Assembly: GCA_944385405.1 (NCBI GenBank)
Contig: CALWXB010000008.1
Span: 1-64,000 of the forward strand
DNA: 64,000 nt
Reading direction: 5' to 3'
DNA from: an uncultured Oscillospiraceae bacterium
GTDB lineage: Bacteria; Bacillota; Clostridia; Oscillospirales; Oscillospiraceae
Shown here: positions 40,907-49,045 of the stretch, piece after piece
Layout of the letters: every line of letters begins with the position of its first letter
Numbering within the stretch: the stretch's first letter is position 1
Position numbers and translations under genes: made by a program
Notes under the pieces: model-generated
Databases searched by the model: none
The model's input: only the letters and a program-made list of their open reading frames with translations
What the model was told of the DNA's origin: nothing

Positions 40907-42181
40907 ATGGATCCTATCCGCCGCCAGCGCAGGGACATGTGCGTCATCGGCTTTGCCCTCTTCTCCATGTTCTTCGGCGCCGGCAACGTCATCTTCCCCC
41001 CTTACCTGGGCCTTGGCTGCGGCCGGGAGTGGGCCCTGGGCTTTTTGTGCTACTATCTGGCGGACATCGGCCTGGCCCTCATGGCCATCTTCGCCATCGT
41101 CCGCAGCGGCAGCTCCCAGGCCATCACCCGCCCCATCGGGCACCGGGCCTCCACGCTTCTCATGAGCGCCATCGTCCTTTGCATCGGCCCCCTGCTGGCC
41201 ATCCCCCGCACCGCCGCCACCACCTATGAGATGTCCCTTGCGCCCCTAGTCAGCGGCTTTTCCCCGGTGCTCTTCTCCGTGCTCTTCTTCCTGGTGATCC
41301 TGCTCCTCTGCCTGCGGGAGTCCGCCGTGGTGGACATCGTGGGCAAGGTCCTCACCCCCGCTCTGCTGGCAGGCCTTTTGATCCTCATCGTCAAGGGCGT
41401 GCTGGACCCCATCGGCCCCGTGCCCGACCGGGTGCTGGTGGAGAGCGTGGTCCGCACCGGCGTGGAGGCCGGCTACCAGACCATGGACGTGCTGGCGGCG
41501 GCGGTGTTCGGCATTCTGATCCTGGACAGCGCCCGGGAAAAGGGCCACACCGGCCGCGATCAGGGCCGGGTGGTGGCAGGCGCCGCCGCAGTGGCGGGCA
41601 TCGCGCTGCTGGTGGTGTACCTGGGGCTGACGTACCTGGGCGTCACCACCTCCCGGTTCTTCGACCTCACCGTGCTGCGGACCTTCCTGATGGTCTCCAT
41701 CGTCCGCAACCTCCTGGGCGGCTGGGGCATCGTGCTCTTTTCCGTGGTGGTGGCCCTGGCGTGCATCACCACCGCCGTGGCCCTGGTGAGCTCCGCCGCG
41801 GCGTACTTCTCCGCGCTCTCCCGCCGCCGGGTGTCCTACAAAGCACTGGTGGTGGTGATCTGCCTCTTCAGCGCGGTGGTATCCAACTTCGGACTGGAAC
41901 AGATCGTCTCCATCGCCGCCCCCATTTTGGACGTGGTGTATCCCCCCACGCTGGTGCTCATCGTCCTGGCCCTCTTCCCCATCCCCAACCACTGGGTCCA
42001 CCGCCTGGCGGCCCTGGGGGCCGTGGCGGTGAGCCTGCTGGGGGCCGCCCGGAGCCTGGGCGCGCCTCTGGACGCGCTGGACGCCCTGCCCCTGAGCGCC
42101 TATGGCTTCGGCTGGGTCCTCCCGGCGGCGGTGTGCGGCCTGCTGGGCCTTTTGATCCGCCCCCGGCCCCGGAACGTATAA
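40907..42181 (+). CDS. brnQ: Branched-chain amino acid:cation symporter BrnQ
   Basis: A 424-residue LIVCS-family permease with about twelve TM helices, importing Leu, Ile and Val with Na+ or H+. The N-terminal hallmark FALFSMFFGAGNVIFPPYLG and the later SPLLAIPRTAATTYEM-like segment (GPLLAIPRTAATTYEMS) identify it. TTTCAGGAGG lies before the ATG. Its gene ends at a strong bidirectional terminator. Confidence 0.95.
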   Translation: MDPIRRQRRDMCVIGFALFSMFFGAGNVIFPPYLGLGCGREWALGFLCYYLADIGLALMAIFAIVRSGSSQAITRPIGHRASTLLMSAIVLCIGPLLAIPRTAATTYEMSLAPLVSGFSPVLFSVLFFLVILLLCLRESAVVDIVGKVLTPALLAGLLILIVKGVLDPIGPVPDRVLVESVVRTGVEAGYQTMDVLAAAVFGILILDSAREKGHTGRDQGRVVAGAAAVAGIALLVVYLGLTYLGVTTSRFFDLTVLRTFLMVSIVRNLLGGWGIVLFSVVVALACITTAVALVSSAAAYFSALSRRRVSYKALVVVICLFSAVVSNFGLEQIVSIAAPILDVVYPPTLVLIVLALFPIPNHWVHRLAALGAVAVSLLGAARSLGAPLDALDALPLSAYGFGWVLPAAVCGLLGLLIRPRPRNV

Positions 42182-42218
42182 AAAACCGCTCCCCGAAGTT
42201 CGGGGAGCGGTTTTTTTC
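42180..42218. terminator. Bidirectional terminator
   Basis: AAAAAACCGCTCCCCG and CGGGGAGCGGTTTTTTT with an AAGTT loop, shared by brnQ and the nitroreductase gene. Confidence 0.88.
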
Positions 42219-42729
42219 ACAGATACCGGACCATGTCCGTCAGGGGCATGCGGGTCTCGTGGAGCCGGGAGGGATGGGCCCCCTCGCCGGGATAGCCCAG
42301 ATCCAGCAGCGCCACCGGCACCAGTCCCGCCATCTCCGGGAAGGCGGCCAGGAGCTTTTCCGGGTCGAACATGCCGATGTAGGTGGTGCCCAGGCCCAGG
42401 TCCGCCGCCTGGAGCATCATCTGGGTGGCGGAGATGGCCGCGTCGATCTCGCCGTGGTTCTTGCCGTCGTCGGCCCGGACCCAGGCCGCGGCGGGATCGT
42501 AGGCCACCGCCAGGATCACCGGCGGGTCGAAGTGAGAGCCCATGCAGGCGTCCGCCTTGGCCAGAGACTCCGGGCTCTGGAGGACAAAGATCCGCTGGGG
42601 CTGGTTGTTGTGGGCGGTGGGGGCGTTATGGCCCGCCTCCAGGATCTCCGCCAGCTTCTCCGGCTCCACAGGCCGGTCGCTGAACTTGCGCAGGGAGTAG
42701 CGGGCGGCGGAAAGAGCAGCAAAATCCAT
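42217..42729 (-). CDS. Nitroreductase-family flavoprotein
   Basis: A 170-residue FMN-dependent oxidoreductase. The N-terminal ARYSLRKFSDRPVEPEKL (FMN phosphate-binding RYSxRxF), APTAHNNQPQRIFVL and the later DLGLGTTYIG mark the family. Substrate cannot be deduced. The ATG at 42729 has AAAGGAG upstream. The C-terminus (YPGEGAHPSRLHETRMPLTDMVRYL) is the usual short form. Confidence 0.9.
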   Translation of the reverse strand: MDFAALSAARYSLRKFSDRPVEPEKLAEILEAGHNAPTAHNNQPQRIFVLQSPESLAKADACMGSHFDPPVILAVAYDPAAAWVRADDGKNHGEIDAAISATQMMLQAADLGLGTTYIGMFDPEKLLAAFPEMAGLVPVALLDLGYPGEGAHPSRLHETRMPLTDMVRYL

Positions 42730-42798
42730 GGGACGATCTCCTTTGCATTTCAAGATGCTCCCATTCTAGCACACGCCGCGCCGCGCCGCAATCCCCCT

Positions 42799-43365
42799 TC
42801 AGCCCATGGCGGGCCCGCCGTTCTCCGCCGCCTCCATGACGGAGCGGCAGTATTCCCGGCGGCGGGTGTCGTAGAACTCCACGAACTTCAGGGAGTAGTA
42901 ATCCGTGACGATGTAGCGGTCCCGGCTCTCCTGGTAGATGGTGAGGTAGTCGTTGCCCACGTCGTAGAGGACGCCCTCCCAGGAGACCATGTTCTGGGTC
43001 CCCACCAGGAAGGTGGCCACGATGTAGCTGCCCACGTACTTGGACAGCATCGCCTTCAGGGAGCCCAGCTGCGCCTCCTGCAGCGTCAGGGGGGAGTTGA
43101 TGACGTCCGACGACAGCCCGTGGCGCAGATCCATGGGCGGAGGCGGAGCGGGATAGGCCGGTGCGGCGGGAGCCGCCGTCTCCGGCATGGGACGCACCTC
43201 CCGGGACCAGTCCGGCTGGACGGGCTGGGCGGCGGGGGCGGTGGGCGTCCAGCCTGTGCCGGCGGGCATGGGGCGCACCTCCCAATTCGTTTCAGGGGAC
43301 GCGTAGGACCCCGCCGCGCCGCGCATGGGGGCCGCGGGGGATGTATCGTGCATTTGCATCTGCAT
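42799..43365 (-). CDS. gerQ: Spore coat protein GerQ
   Basis: A 188-residue protein. The first 100 residues are Pro/Ala/Met-rich and low in complexity. The C-terminal half is the CoatGerQ domain: LKAMLSKYVGSYIVATFLVGTQNMVSWEGVLYDVGNDYLTIYQESRDRYIVTDYYSLKFVEFYD. GerQ is cross-linked into the spore coat and is needed for CwlJ function. It follows cwlJ by 14 bases in the same transcript, which supports both calls. AGAGGTGG precedes the ATG. Confidence 0.9.
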   Translation of the reverse strand: MQMQMHDTSPAAPMRGAAGSYASPETNWEVRPMPAGTGWTPTAPAAQPVQPDWSREVRPMPETAAPAAPAYPAPPPPMDLRHGLSSDVINSPLTLQEAQLGSLKAMLSKYVGSYIVATFLVGTQNMVSWEGVLYDVGNDYLTIYQESRDRYIVTDYYSLKFVEFYDTRRREYCRSVMEAAENGGPAMG

Positions 43366-43379
43366 ATTCTTGCCACCTC

Positions 43380-43820
43380 TCAGGTCAAATAATAGGCATC
43401 GGTCGGATTGTAGAAGCAATGATCGCCGATGCGGGTCTGCCAGTAGCCCACATCCGAGGGGAACCGGGACCGGCACTGGGGGCCGAAGGGGTTGTAAAAC
43501 CACAGCGACTCCGCCACGTCCGGCAGCCGGTTGCCCGCGATGGCCCAGTCGGCGATGTCGTAATGGATCTGCTCGGGCCGCATATTGTAGATGTTCTGGG
43601 GGTTGTAGGCGCCGTTTTCCGTCTCGCTGGCGCAGACGAACTGGTAGGGCTGGAAGATGATGTTGCGGATGCTGCCCTGGCCCACCCGGGCGTACTCGCC
43701 GCCCTTGGCGTGGACCCGGTTCATCACCACCCCCGCCACCGCCTTCATGCCGTTTTCACCCTCTCCGCCCGCCTCGCACTGGATGAGACGCGCCAGCAAC
43801 TCCCGGTCGGAATAAGCCAT
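43380..43820 (-). CDS. cwlJ: Spore cortex-lytic enzyme CwlJ
   Basis: A 146-residue SleB/CwlJ hydrolase (Hydrolase_2). The family core DRELLARLIQCEAGGEGENGMKAVAGVVMNRV carries the catalytic Glu16, and FQPYQFVCASE and WFYNPFGPQCRSRFPSDVGYWQTRIGDHCFY follow. It has no signal peptide, as expected for a protein made in the mother cell and placed in the coat. It degrades cortex during germination, notably with Ca-dipicolinate. GAAGGAGGAAGG precedes the ATG. Adjacent to gerQ. Confidence 0.94.
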   Translation of the reverse strand: MAYSDRELLARLIQCEAGGEGENGMKAVAGVVMNRVHAKGGEYARVGQGSIRNIIFQPYQFVCASETENGAYNPQNIYNMRPEQIHYDIADWAIAGNRLPDVAESLWFYNPFGPQCRSRFPSDVGYWQTRIGDHCFYNPTDAYYLT

Positions 43821-43880
43821 CGTTCCTTCCTCCTTCGCTGCTGGACCATCCTATGCCGCGCCGTGCAGGCAGGTGCGGGC

Positions 43881-43912
43881 AAAAAAACGGGACCGCCTTC
43901 CGGCGGTCCCGC
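43881..43912 (-). terminator. Rho-independent terminator of the glycosyltransferase gene
   Basis: Minus-strand GGGACCGCC and GGCGGTCCC with a GGAA loop, followed by GTTTTTTTG. Confidence 0.85.
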
Positions 43913-43919
43913 GGGGTCC

Positions 43920-45053
43920 TTATGCGCGTTTTTGCTCCTGGATGGCCATGCGGAACATCTCCTCCGTCTGACGGATGGACTCCGAGAGGGCGTACTGCTT
44001 GGCGTGCTCGGCGTAGCGGTGCTCCATCTCCTCCCGCTCCGCGGGGTGCTCGATCCACCAGTCGATGCGCTGGGCCAGGGCGCCGCTGTCCCCGGCGGGG
44101 AACAGGCTCCGCTCGTCCAGAGCGAACTGGGGCGTGGCGGACCGGGGGGAGTCCGCGATCACCGGCACCAATCCGCAGGCGAAGGCCTCCATGCAGCTCA
44201 TGGCCTCGATCTCGGCGTCGGAGGTGTGGACGTAAAGATCCGCCATGTGGAGGATCTCCAAAAGCCGCTCCGGCTCGTAAAAGCCCATGACGGCGGGGTT
44301 GGGGAGCTTTTCCGCCAGATGCCGGTACTTCTTCTCCAGCGGTCCCTTCCCCGCCAGGATCACCTGGATGCGGTCGGCGTAGCGGCTCTTGGCGCAGGCG
44401 TCGATGAGCACGTCCTGCCGCTTCTCCCCGGCGTACCGCCCCACCATCAGCACGTTGAAAAAGCCCTCCATCCAGTCCTCCTTGGGGCGCTTGCCGTAGG
44501 TGTACTGGGGGCTGATGCCGTTGGAGATGACGTGGAGCTGGGCGGTGTAGCCGTGGTCGCGCAGCTGCTGGGCGATCATGTTGCTGGGGCAGTGGATGTG
44601 GGTGAAGCGGTTGAAGAAGCTGTCCCGGAAGCGGTTGTAGACGAAGTCGTTGACCCGCTTGCTGTTGCCCATGTGCAGGGAGAAGGTGATGTTCTCCGGC
44701 TGGCAGTGGAACGCCGCCGTGTGGGGGATGCCCAGCTTTTCCACATGCCGCAGGCCCATGATGGCCAGGGGCGAGGGCATCATGAAGTGCACCACGTCCG
44801 CCCAGGCCGCCGCCTTTTCGAACACGTGCCGGTTGGGGATGGCCAGGCGCATGCCCTGGCTGGTGATGAGATGCTCCATGATGGGGAAAAAGCGCATCTG
44901 CCGCACCGCATATTTATAGTCCGCCGGCTTGCCGGTGGCGATGACCCGCACCTCGTTGCCGCTTTCCTTCAGCGCGCCTGCAAACCGCCGGGCGCTGATG
45001 GTGGTGCCGTTGTTGGCGTCGTCAAACTGGTCGATGACCAATACGATTTTCAT
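43920..45053 (-). CDS. GT4-family glycosyltransferase
   Basis: A 377-residue GT-B fold transferase. N-terminal domain: MKIVLVIDQFDDANNGTTISARRFAGAL; C-terminal nucleotide-sugar domain: VGRYAGEKRQDVLIDA, ILAGKGPLEKKY, MGFYEPERLLEILHMADLYVHTSDAEIEAMSCMEAFACGLVPVIADSPRS, with the E-x7-E signature. It resembles lipid alpha-glycosyltransferases acting on diacylglycerol, so glycolipid synthesis is the likeliest role. The ATG at 45053 fits the family; the ribosome site (GGTCAGGG) is weak. Confidence 0.88.
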   Translation of the reverse strand: MKIVLVIDQFDDANNGTTISARRFAGALKESGNEVRVIATGKPADYKYAVRQMRFFPIMEHLITSQGMRLAIPNRHVFEKAAAWADVVHFMMPSPLAIMGLRHVEKLGIPHTAAFHCQPENITFSLHMGNSKRVNDFVYNRFRDSFFNRFTHIHCPSNMIAQQLRDHGYTAQLHVISNGISPQYTYGKRPKEDWMEGFFNVLMVGRYAGEKRQDVLIDACAKSRYADRIQVILAGKGPLEKKYRHLAEKLPNPAVMGFYEPERLLEILHMADLYVHTSDAEIEAMSCMEAFACGLVPVIADSPRSATPQFALDERSLFPAGDSGALAQRIDWWIEHPAEREEMEHRYAEHAKQYALSESIRQTEEMFRMAIQEQKRA

Positions 45054-45120
45054 ACCCTGACCGCTCTTTCGTGTGTATTTGCAGCCGGTCCGGAAACCGG
45101 CGGCACAATCTCGCAAAGGT

Positions 45121-45149
45121 ATCTTATCACCTCAAAAACCGTTTGTCCA
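45121..45149 (-). promoter_or_regulatory. sigma-A promoter of the glycosyltransferase gene
   Basis: Minus-strand TGGACA (45144-45149), 17-base spacer, TAAGAT (45121-45126), 68 bases before the ATG. Confidence 0.6.
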
Positions 45150-45162
45150 CCCCAAAGCGGAG

Positions 45163-45195
45163 CCAAAAAGACCGCCGGGACGGCGGTCTTTTTGG
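45163..45195. terminator. Bidirectional terminator
   Basis: AAAAAGACCGCC and GGCGGTCTTTTT form a 12-bp stem around a short centre; ends the TSCPD gene on minus. Confidence 0.8.
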
Positions 45196-45198
45196 CGC

Positions 45199-45453
45199 TC
45201 ATGCCTGCTCCAGCAGACGCTCCAGCCCCTGGGCCAGCTGATCCGGGCAGGAGGTGGGCTTGAAGCCGCACCGGATGCCCTTGAGCCGGCGGACGGCCTC
45301 CTGGGCCGGCATGTCCTTCACCAGGGCGGCGATGCCCTGGAGGTTGCCGCTGCAGCCGCCCACCACCTGGAGCTCCAGGATGATGCCCTGCTCGTCCACG
45401 TCCACCCGCATTTCCCGGGAACAGACGCCCTTGGGCGTGAATGTATGGATCAC
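45199..45453 (-). CDS. TSCPD domain protein (TIGR03905 type)
   Basis: An 84-residue protein made only of the TSCPD domain found at the C-terminus of vitamin-B12-dependent ribonucleotide reductases: FTPKGVCSREMRVDVDEQGIILELQVVGGCSGNLQGIAALVKDMPAQEAVRRLKGIRCGFKPTSCPDQLA. It has the conserved Cys residues for zinc. The start is GTG at 45453 behind GAGGAGGG. Role unknown. Confidence 0.92.
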   Translation of the reverse strand: MIHTFTPKGVCSREMRVDVDEQGIILELQVVGGCSGNLQGIAALVKDMPAQEAVRRLKGIRCGFKPTSCPDQLAQGLERLLEQA

Positions 45454-45527
45454 GACGATCCCTCCTCTTTTTCGCGTTTCGTCTCACAATAGCACACCCC
45501 AGCCAAAAAGGCAAGCCCCGTCATGCA

Positions 45528-45606
45528 CGATATTCGATATTCCGCCTTGACAATGTCGATATTCGATGATACGATACAGACAGGAAGAATAGCGATATTC
45601 GATATG
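45528..45606 (+). promoter_or_regulatory. padR promoter with three CGATATT tandem-repeat operators
   Basis: TTGACA (45547-45552), 17-base spacer and TACGAT (45570-45575) form the promoter. Three boxes of a tandem heptamer sit before, inside and after it: CGATATTCGATATT (45528-45541), CGATATTCGATGAT (45557-45570) and CGATATTCGATATG (45593-45606). Their placement over the promoter of a PadR gene strongly suggests autorepression. Confidence 0.75.
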
Positions 45607-45621
45607 AAGGGAGGATCGGCC

Positions 45622-45945
45622 ATGGCCCGGGAGAAATTCCAGACCCTGACGGAGCAGATGTTCTACATCCTGCTCTCGCTGCGCCGGGAGCTGTGCGGCG
45701 CGGACATCATGGCCCGGGTGGAGGACCTCACCGGCGGGCGGGTGACGGTGGGTCCCGGGACCCTCTATCACCTGCTGGATCAGTTCCTCACCGCCGGGAT
45801 GATCGCCGAGACCCGGGTGGAGGGCCGCAGGCGCAGCTATCTCATCACCCCCGCCGGGCAGGAGGCCCTGGACGCGGAGGTGCGGCGGCTGCGGCAGCTG
45901 ACGGAGGACTATGCGCGGTGCGTGCGGGAGGAGGAGCAGCCATGA
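45622..45945 (+). CDS. PadR-family transcriptional regulator
   Basis: A 107-residue winged-helix regulator of the short PadR-s2 type: FQTLTEQMFYILLSLRRELCGADIMARVEDLTGGRVTVGPGTLYHLLDQFLTAGMIAETRVEGRRRSYLITPAGQEAL. The recognition helix and the wing (EGRRRSYLIT) are evident. AAGGGAGG precedes the ATG at 45622. Its stop overlaps the ATG of the DUF2812 gene, a combination seen often in Firmicutes, in which PadR controls the membrane protein. Confidence 0.95.
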   Translation: MAREKFQTLTEQMFYILLSLRRELCGADIMARVEDLTGGRVTVGPGTLYHLLDQFLTAGMIAETRVEGRRRSYLITPAGQEALDAEVRRLRQLTEDYARCVREEEQP

Positions 45946-47333
45946 GCAAAACGACGAAATGGGAGCCCACGCGGTACGCCTTTTACGACTTCCGGGGACT
46001 GGAGGCCCGGTTCACCGCCATGGCGGAGCGGGGCTGGATGGTGACGTCCGTCTCCGCCTGGGGCATCCGCTACCGCCGGACGGAGCCGCAGCGGGGGCGC
46101 TTTGCCGTGACCTACGTGCCGGAGGCCTCGGAGTTCGATGCCCGGCCCACGGAGGGCCAGGTGCTTCTGGAGGACTACTGCACCCAGGCGGGCTGGCAGG
46201 CAGTGCTGCGCTGGGGCCAGATGCAGGTGTTCTTCAACCCCGATCCGGAGGCCGTCCCCCTGGAGACGGACCCGGTGGCCCAGGTGGAGGCCATCCACCG
46301 CGCCATGCGCCGCAGCGCCCTGCCCTCCCAGGTGTCCATGGCCGTGCTGGGTCTGGCGGAGCTGGGGTTCCTGGGGTGGATGCTGCAAAGCGACCCGGTG
46401 GGCACCCTGGCCTCCACGGGCTTTCTGCTGCTGGGGGGCTGGCTGCCTGTGGCGCTGATGGCGGCGGCAGGTCTGGCATTTTATTTCTGGTGGCTGCCCC
46501 GGGCCAAACGGGCGGCGGCAGAGGGGCGCCCGCTGCCCGGCATGACGCTGCGGGGCGTCAACGAGGCGCTGCTGGTGCTGGAGGCGGTGATGATCCTTTT
46601 ATGGGCGGCGTACGCCACGGCCCAGAGCCGCCTGTTCCTGGTGGGCGGGATGGGCATCGCGGCAGTGGTGGGGCTCCTCACCATCGGGGCCAAGCGGGGC
46701 CTCAAACACCTCCAGGCCCCCCGGTGGGCCATCCGGGGCGGTACGGTGGCCGCGTCCCTTCTGGTGTACTTTGTCCTGCTGGCGGCAGTGGCGGTCCTGC
46801 TGCTCTCCCGCAGCAGCCTCCTGAGAATACGCACTCCGGCGGAGGAATACACCGCCTACGGCATGACCTGGGAGGCCTACGCCGACCCCATCCCATTGCG
46901 GGTGGGGGATCTTCTGGGCGAAGAGACGCCGGAGGCCTACTCCACCGAGGCCCGGGTCCAGTCCTCCCCCCTGGTGCGGGAAACGGAGTACCGTCAGGAC
47001 CGGCGGCTGGACTGGGAAGGCGACCTCCCGGAGCTGACGTACACCGTGGTGGACGTGCGCGTGCCCTTCCTCTACGGGCTGTGCAAAACCGGCATGCTGG
47101 AGGAGTGTGAGCGCTACCAGCCGGACGACCTGTCGGAGAAATACCGGGAGCGGTACCTGCTCCAGTCCGACGCCCCCGCCGGTACGGACGCCCTCTACCG
47201 CCGCTATACCGGCAGCGACCCGGACAACTACTTCCTCTTCTGCTGGGAAAACCGGCTGGCGGAGGTGCATTTCTACTGGGACCCCACGCCGCAGCAGCTG
47301 GCCGTCACGGCGGACCGCCTGGCGCCGGCATGA
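45942..47333 (+). CDS. DUF2812 membrane protein
   Basis: A 463-residue protein. An N-terminal soluble DUF2812 domain (about 1-110: YAFYDFRGLEARFTAMAERGWMVTSV...FAVTYVPEASEFDARP...WQAVLRWGQMQVF) precedes about six TM helices (about 135-300), then an extracytoplasmic C-terminal domain of about 160 residues. Function unknown; such proteins are usually encoded right after a PadR repressor and may serve in envelope stress or antimicrobial response. Translationally coupled to padR. Confidence 0.88.
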   Translation: MSKTTKWEPTRYAFYDFRGLEARFTAMAERGWMVTSVSAWGIRYRRTEPQRGRFAVTYVPEASEFDARPTEGQVLLEDYCTQAGWQAVLRWGQMQVFFNPDPEAVPLETDPVAQVEAIHRAMRRSALPSQVSMAVLGLAELGFLGWMLQSDPVGTLASTGFLLLGGWLPVALMAAAGLAFYFWWLPRAKRAAAEGRPLPGMTLRGVNEALLVLEAVMILLWAAYATAQSRLFLVGGMGIAAVVGLLTIGAKRGLKHLQAPRWAIRGGTVAASLLVYFVLLAAVAVLLLSRSSLLRIRTPAEEYTAYGMTWEAYADPIPLRVGDLLGEETPEAYSTEARVQSSPLVRETEYRQDRRLDWEGDLPELTYTVVDVRVPFLYGLCKTGMLEECERYQPDDLSEKYRERYLLQSDAPAGTDALYRRYTGSDPDNYFLFCWENRLAEVHFYWDPTPQQLAVTADRLAPA

Positions 47334-47364
47334 GGGGACGCGGCGTCCGTTTTCCCGCAGCATG

Positions 47365-47395
47365 AAAAAAAGAGAGGCTCTGCCTCTCTTTTTTC
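47365..47395. terminator. Bidirectional terminator
   Basis: AAAAAAAGAGAGGC and GCCTCTCTTTTTT with a TCT centre, between DUF2812 and spo0A. Confidence 0.8.
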
Positions 47396-47398
47396 TGT

Positions 47399-48163
47399 TC
47401 AGACGGTGAGTCCCCGGCCGTCCCGCTGCTCCAGCACCAGCCGGTCGGCGATCATGGCGATGAACTCGGAGTTGGTGGGCTTGCCCTTGGAGTTGGAGAC
47501 GGTGTAGCCGAAATACTTCTGCAGCGTCTCCAGGTCGCCCCGGTCCCAGGCCACCTCGATGGCGTGGCGGATGGCCCGCTCCACCCGGGAGGCGGTGGTG
47601 CCGAAGCGCTTGGCCACCTCCGGATAGAGCACCTTGGTGACGGCGTTGATGACATCCATATCCTCCACGGCGATCATGATGGCCTCCCGCAGGTACTGGT
47701 AGCCCTTGATGTGGGCCGGGACGCCGATCTCGTGGATGACGCCGGTGACCAGGTTCTTCAGCGAGACCTCCCGCTCCTCCGGCGCGGACACGCCGCCGGT
47801 GACCATGACCATCCGGTCCAGCAGAGCCTCCATGGCGCAGGGCTTGGGAAGAAAATAGTTCACGCCCAGCTCCCGGGCCTCCAGCAGCACCTCATCCGAG
47901 CAGAATACCGACAGCAGGATCACCCTGCACTGCAGCCCTTCCTCCCGCAGGCGGCGCAGCGCGCCCATGCCGTCCAGCCCCGGCAGCGCCACATCCATCA
48001 CCAGCAGATCCGGCCGGCATCGGGCCGCCAGCTCCGGCACCTCGCTGCCGTTTCCGGTGTCGCCCACCACGGAAAATCCCTCCGAGGCGTCGATGGCCGA
48101 GCGCACCATGGCCCGGAATTCCTCGTTGGCGTCCGCCAACAGCACTGTTCTTTTCTTCTCCAT
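47399..48163 (-). CDS. spo0A: Sporulation master regulator Spo0A
   Basis: A 254-residue response regulator that starts sporulation when phosphorylated. Receiver domain 1-125 with phospho-acceptor Asp57 ([13 protein letters not shown]), Ser in ILLSVF and Lys in LPKPC. The C-terminal Spo0A_C domain carries the highly conserved recognition region [21 protein letters not shown] and the end [15 protein letters not shown]. The usual acidic pair near the N-terminus reads Asp11-Ala12 here. AGGAGAGG precedes the ATG. A TGTCGAA 0A box lies about 130 bases upstream. In Bacillus it directly follows spoIVB; here a Nudix gene intervenes. Confidence 0.96.
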   Translation of the reverse strand: MEKKRTVLLADANEEFRAMVRSAIDASEGFSVVGDTGNGSEVPELAARCRPDLLVMDVALPGLDGMGALRRLREEGLQCRVILLSVFCSDEVLLEARELGVNYFLPKPCAMEALLDRMVMVTGGVSAPEEREVSLKNLVTGVIHEIGVPAHIKGYQYLREAIMIAVEDMDVINAVTKVLYPEVAKRFGTTASRVERAIRHAIEVAWDRGDLETLQKYFGYTVSNSKGKPTNSEFIAMIADRLVLEQRDGRGLTV

Positions 48164-48292
48164 GTCCTCTCCTGCCCTTTTCCTGAAATTGATGTTCCGA
48201 CGGATTCACGAAGCTTCAAATCACGTTTTCTATAAACTAGCATAAAGTTACAGAATTTTCAAGCGGAGAGTCCCAATTTATTCCAGAAATCG

Positions 48293-48299
48293 TTCGACA
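48293..48299 (-). promoter_or_regulatory. Candidate 0A box upstream of spo0A
   Basis: Minus-strand TGTCGAA is an exact 0A box, about 130 bases before the spo0A ATG, with TTGAAA and other promoter-like pieces downstream. It may serve autoregulation; a single 7-mer can occur by chance. Confidence 0.5.
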
Positions 48300-48428
48300 G
48301 CTTTTTCGGGACGGCCCGCACCGCCTGGCTTTCAGGCATTTCCCGGCTTTTCTTTTTCCCCCGGACATGGTATCATGGATCGGACGCCGGGGACTCTCCG
48401 GCGGGATCACGCGCAAAGGAGCAGGGAT

Positions 48429-48995
48429 ATGACGCTTTTGGAACAGCTGCAGGCCTACCGGCCCTGGAACGGGCAGGAGGCCCGGGACCGGGACGAGATG
48501 GTGCGGCGTCTGGCCTCCGGCGAGGCCCTTTATACCCGGGACAACCCCTCCGCTCACCTGACGGCGTCGGCCTGGGTGGTGAGCCCCGGCCGGGACCGGG
48601 TGCTGATGGCCCACCACAACCTCTACCATTCCTGGGCCTGGCTGGGAGGACATGCGGACGGAGACCGGGACCTCCTGTTCACCGCCATGCGGGAGGTGCG
48701 GGAGGAGAGCGGCCTGACCCATGTCCGGCCGGTGTCGGAGGACATTTTTTCTTTGGAAATTTTAGGCGTGGCGGGGCATGAGAAAAACGGCGCGTACGTC
48801 TCCTCCCATCTGCACCTGAACGTGACATACCTGCTGGAGGCGGATCCGGCGGAGCCGGTGCGGTGCAAGCCGGACGAGAACAGCCATGTGGGCTGGTTCA
48901 CCCCGGAAGGCGCGGTGGAGGCCTCCACGGAGCCCTGGTTCCGGGAGCGGATCTACCGAAAGCTCAACGAAAAGCTGGCGGCGCTGGAAAAATGA
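48429..48995 (+). CDS. Nudix hydrolase
   Basis: A 188-residue enzyme of the Nudix (NTP-PPase MutT-like) family. The box reads GGHADGDRDLLFTAMREVREESGL: the REVREESG core is intact, while the first Glu of Gx5E is replaced. The frame AWVVSPGRDRVLMAHH...SWAWLGGHADG is typical of the 180-residue clostridial Nudix group. Substrate unknown. AAAGGAG lies before the ATG at 48429. It sits alone between spo0A and spoIVB, opposite to both. Confidence 0.9.
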   Translation: MTLLEQLQAYRPWNGQEARDRDEMVRRLASGEALYTRDNPSAHLTASAWVVSPGRDRVLMAHHNLYHSWAWLGGHADGDRDLLFTAMREVREESGLTHVRPVSEDIFSLEILGVAGHEKNGAYVSSHLHLNVTYLLEADPAEPVRCKPDENSHVGWFTPEGAVEASTEPWFRERIYRKLNEKLAALEK

Positions 48996-49007
48996 GCCGG
49001 CAGGGCC

Positions 49008-49044
49008 AAAAGGCGGCGGACGAAAGTCCGCCGCCTTTTTTTGC
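49008..49044. terminator. Bidirectional terminator
   Basis: AAAAGGCGGCGGAC and GTCCGCCGCCTTTTTTT with a GAAA loop, serving the convergent Nudix and spoIVB genes. Confidence 0.85.
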
Positions 49045-49045
49045 G

